In this document: in pieces, positions 63,927 through 64,000 of the stretch
How positions within the stretch are numbered: the stretch's first letter is position 1
How the letters are laid out: every line of letters starts with the position of its first letter
NCBI GenBank assembly: GCA_039640495.1
Contig: CP046864.1
Location: forward strand, 992,001 to 1,056,000
Length of the DNA stretch: 64,000 nt
Source: Rhodobacteraceae bacterium IMCC1335
GTDB taxonomy: Bacteria > Pseudomonadota > Alphaproteobacteria > Rhodobacterales > Rhodobacteraceae
Direction of reading: 5' to 3'
Notes under the pieces: model-generated
What the model was told of the DNA's origin: nothing
Seen by the model: the letters and a program-made list of their open reading frames with translations, nothing else
Database searches by the model: none
Made by a program: the position numbers and the translations under genes

Positions 63927-64000
63927 ACACGGTCTAAGGCGCGGCTGAGTGGGTTTGAAGGGACGCGTATGGTCTTTTTTTCTTCCGGTTTATGGCCGGC

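Noticed and set aside
63969..64000. Possible next gene starting MVFFSSGLWPA at the right edge
   Set aside because: Only about ten codons before the window ends; no ribosome-binding site of note, so it cannot be supported.

Overview
The window is a gene-dense stretch of an alphaproteobacterial chromosome, almost certainly from the order Rhodobacterales (Roseobacter-type). This rests on gene content and order: the succinyl-CoA synthetase and 2-oxoglutarate dehydrogenase genes, mdh, a malyl-CoA thioesterase, nnrU, mesaconyl-CoA hydratase, sdhCDAB, ethylmalonyl-CoA mutase, crotonyl-CoA carboxylase/reductase and a luxR/luxI pair all lie within 20 kb, an arrangement I recall from Rhodobacter and Ruegeria relatives. 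Base composition looks moderate for the group, which would suit a pelagic lineage, but I did not compute it. I saw no insertion sequence, prophage, CRISPR array or tRNA. This is mostly core genome.

Layout. (1) 1-4378, minus strand: mdh, then sucC-sucD-sucA (sucA runs off the left edge). (2) 4578-12452, plus strand: a TauE/SafE permease, mcl2, nnrU, a DUF1737 protein, mch, a DUF4344 metallopeptidase and sdhCDAB. (3) 12503-14583: a DUF1989 protein, deoD and a GNAT enzyme. (4) 14687-20154: divergent ecm and ccr, then a small conserved-looking ORF, luxR and luxI. (5) 20207-28545: RecD-like helicase, acyl-CoA ligase, acyl-CoA dehydrogenase, dtd, DUF2927 lipoprotein, TerC, rluB, tadA. (6) 28542-37826, minus: ileS, ptsP, lysC, DUF1178, waaA, a phytanoyl-CoA dioxygenase. 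(7) 37967-46332, minus: racemase, pxpB, pxpC, pxpA and a TRAP transporter dctP-dctQ-dctM. (8) 46408-49964: decayed SDR remnant, CaiB-type CoA-transferase with a probable frameshift, nitroreductase, RidA, GNAT. (9) 50199-56867: gatC-gatA, excalibur lipoprotein, amidase, rnpB, rpmG, Bax inhibitor-1 protein, XRE regulator, hisN-like phosphatase. (10) 56883-64000: 8-oxoguanine deaminase and guanine deaminase (convergent), mgtE, ygfA, OsmC, YmdB-type phosphoesterase and an EamA exporter.

How the genes work together. Regions 1, 2 and 4 join the TCA cycle to the ethylmalonyl-CoA pathway for acetyl-CoA assimilation: Ccr, Ecm, Mch and Mcl2 are here, while the remaining enzymes (epimerases, methylsuccinyl-CoA dehydrogenase, Mcl1) are not. 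Quorum-sensing genes sit directly behind ccr. Region 7 looks like an uptake-plus-catabolism unit for an acidic amino acid derivative such as 5-oxoproline.

The observation I find most worth following is a regulatory one. The exact 10-bp palindrome TGTGATCACA occurs as a pair, with starts exactly 21 bp apart, upstream of sucC and again upstream of sdhC. This suggests one unidentified dimeric regulator controlling both TCA operons. Other leads are the roughly 340-residue coiled-coil-rich tail on the TRAP large permease, an attenuator-like hairpin between dctP and dctQ, a homopolymer frameshift at the end of the CaiB-type gene, and gene remnants at 46408-46596 and 49869-49964.
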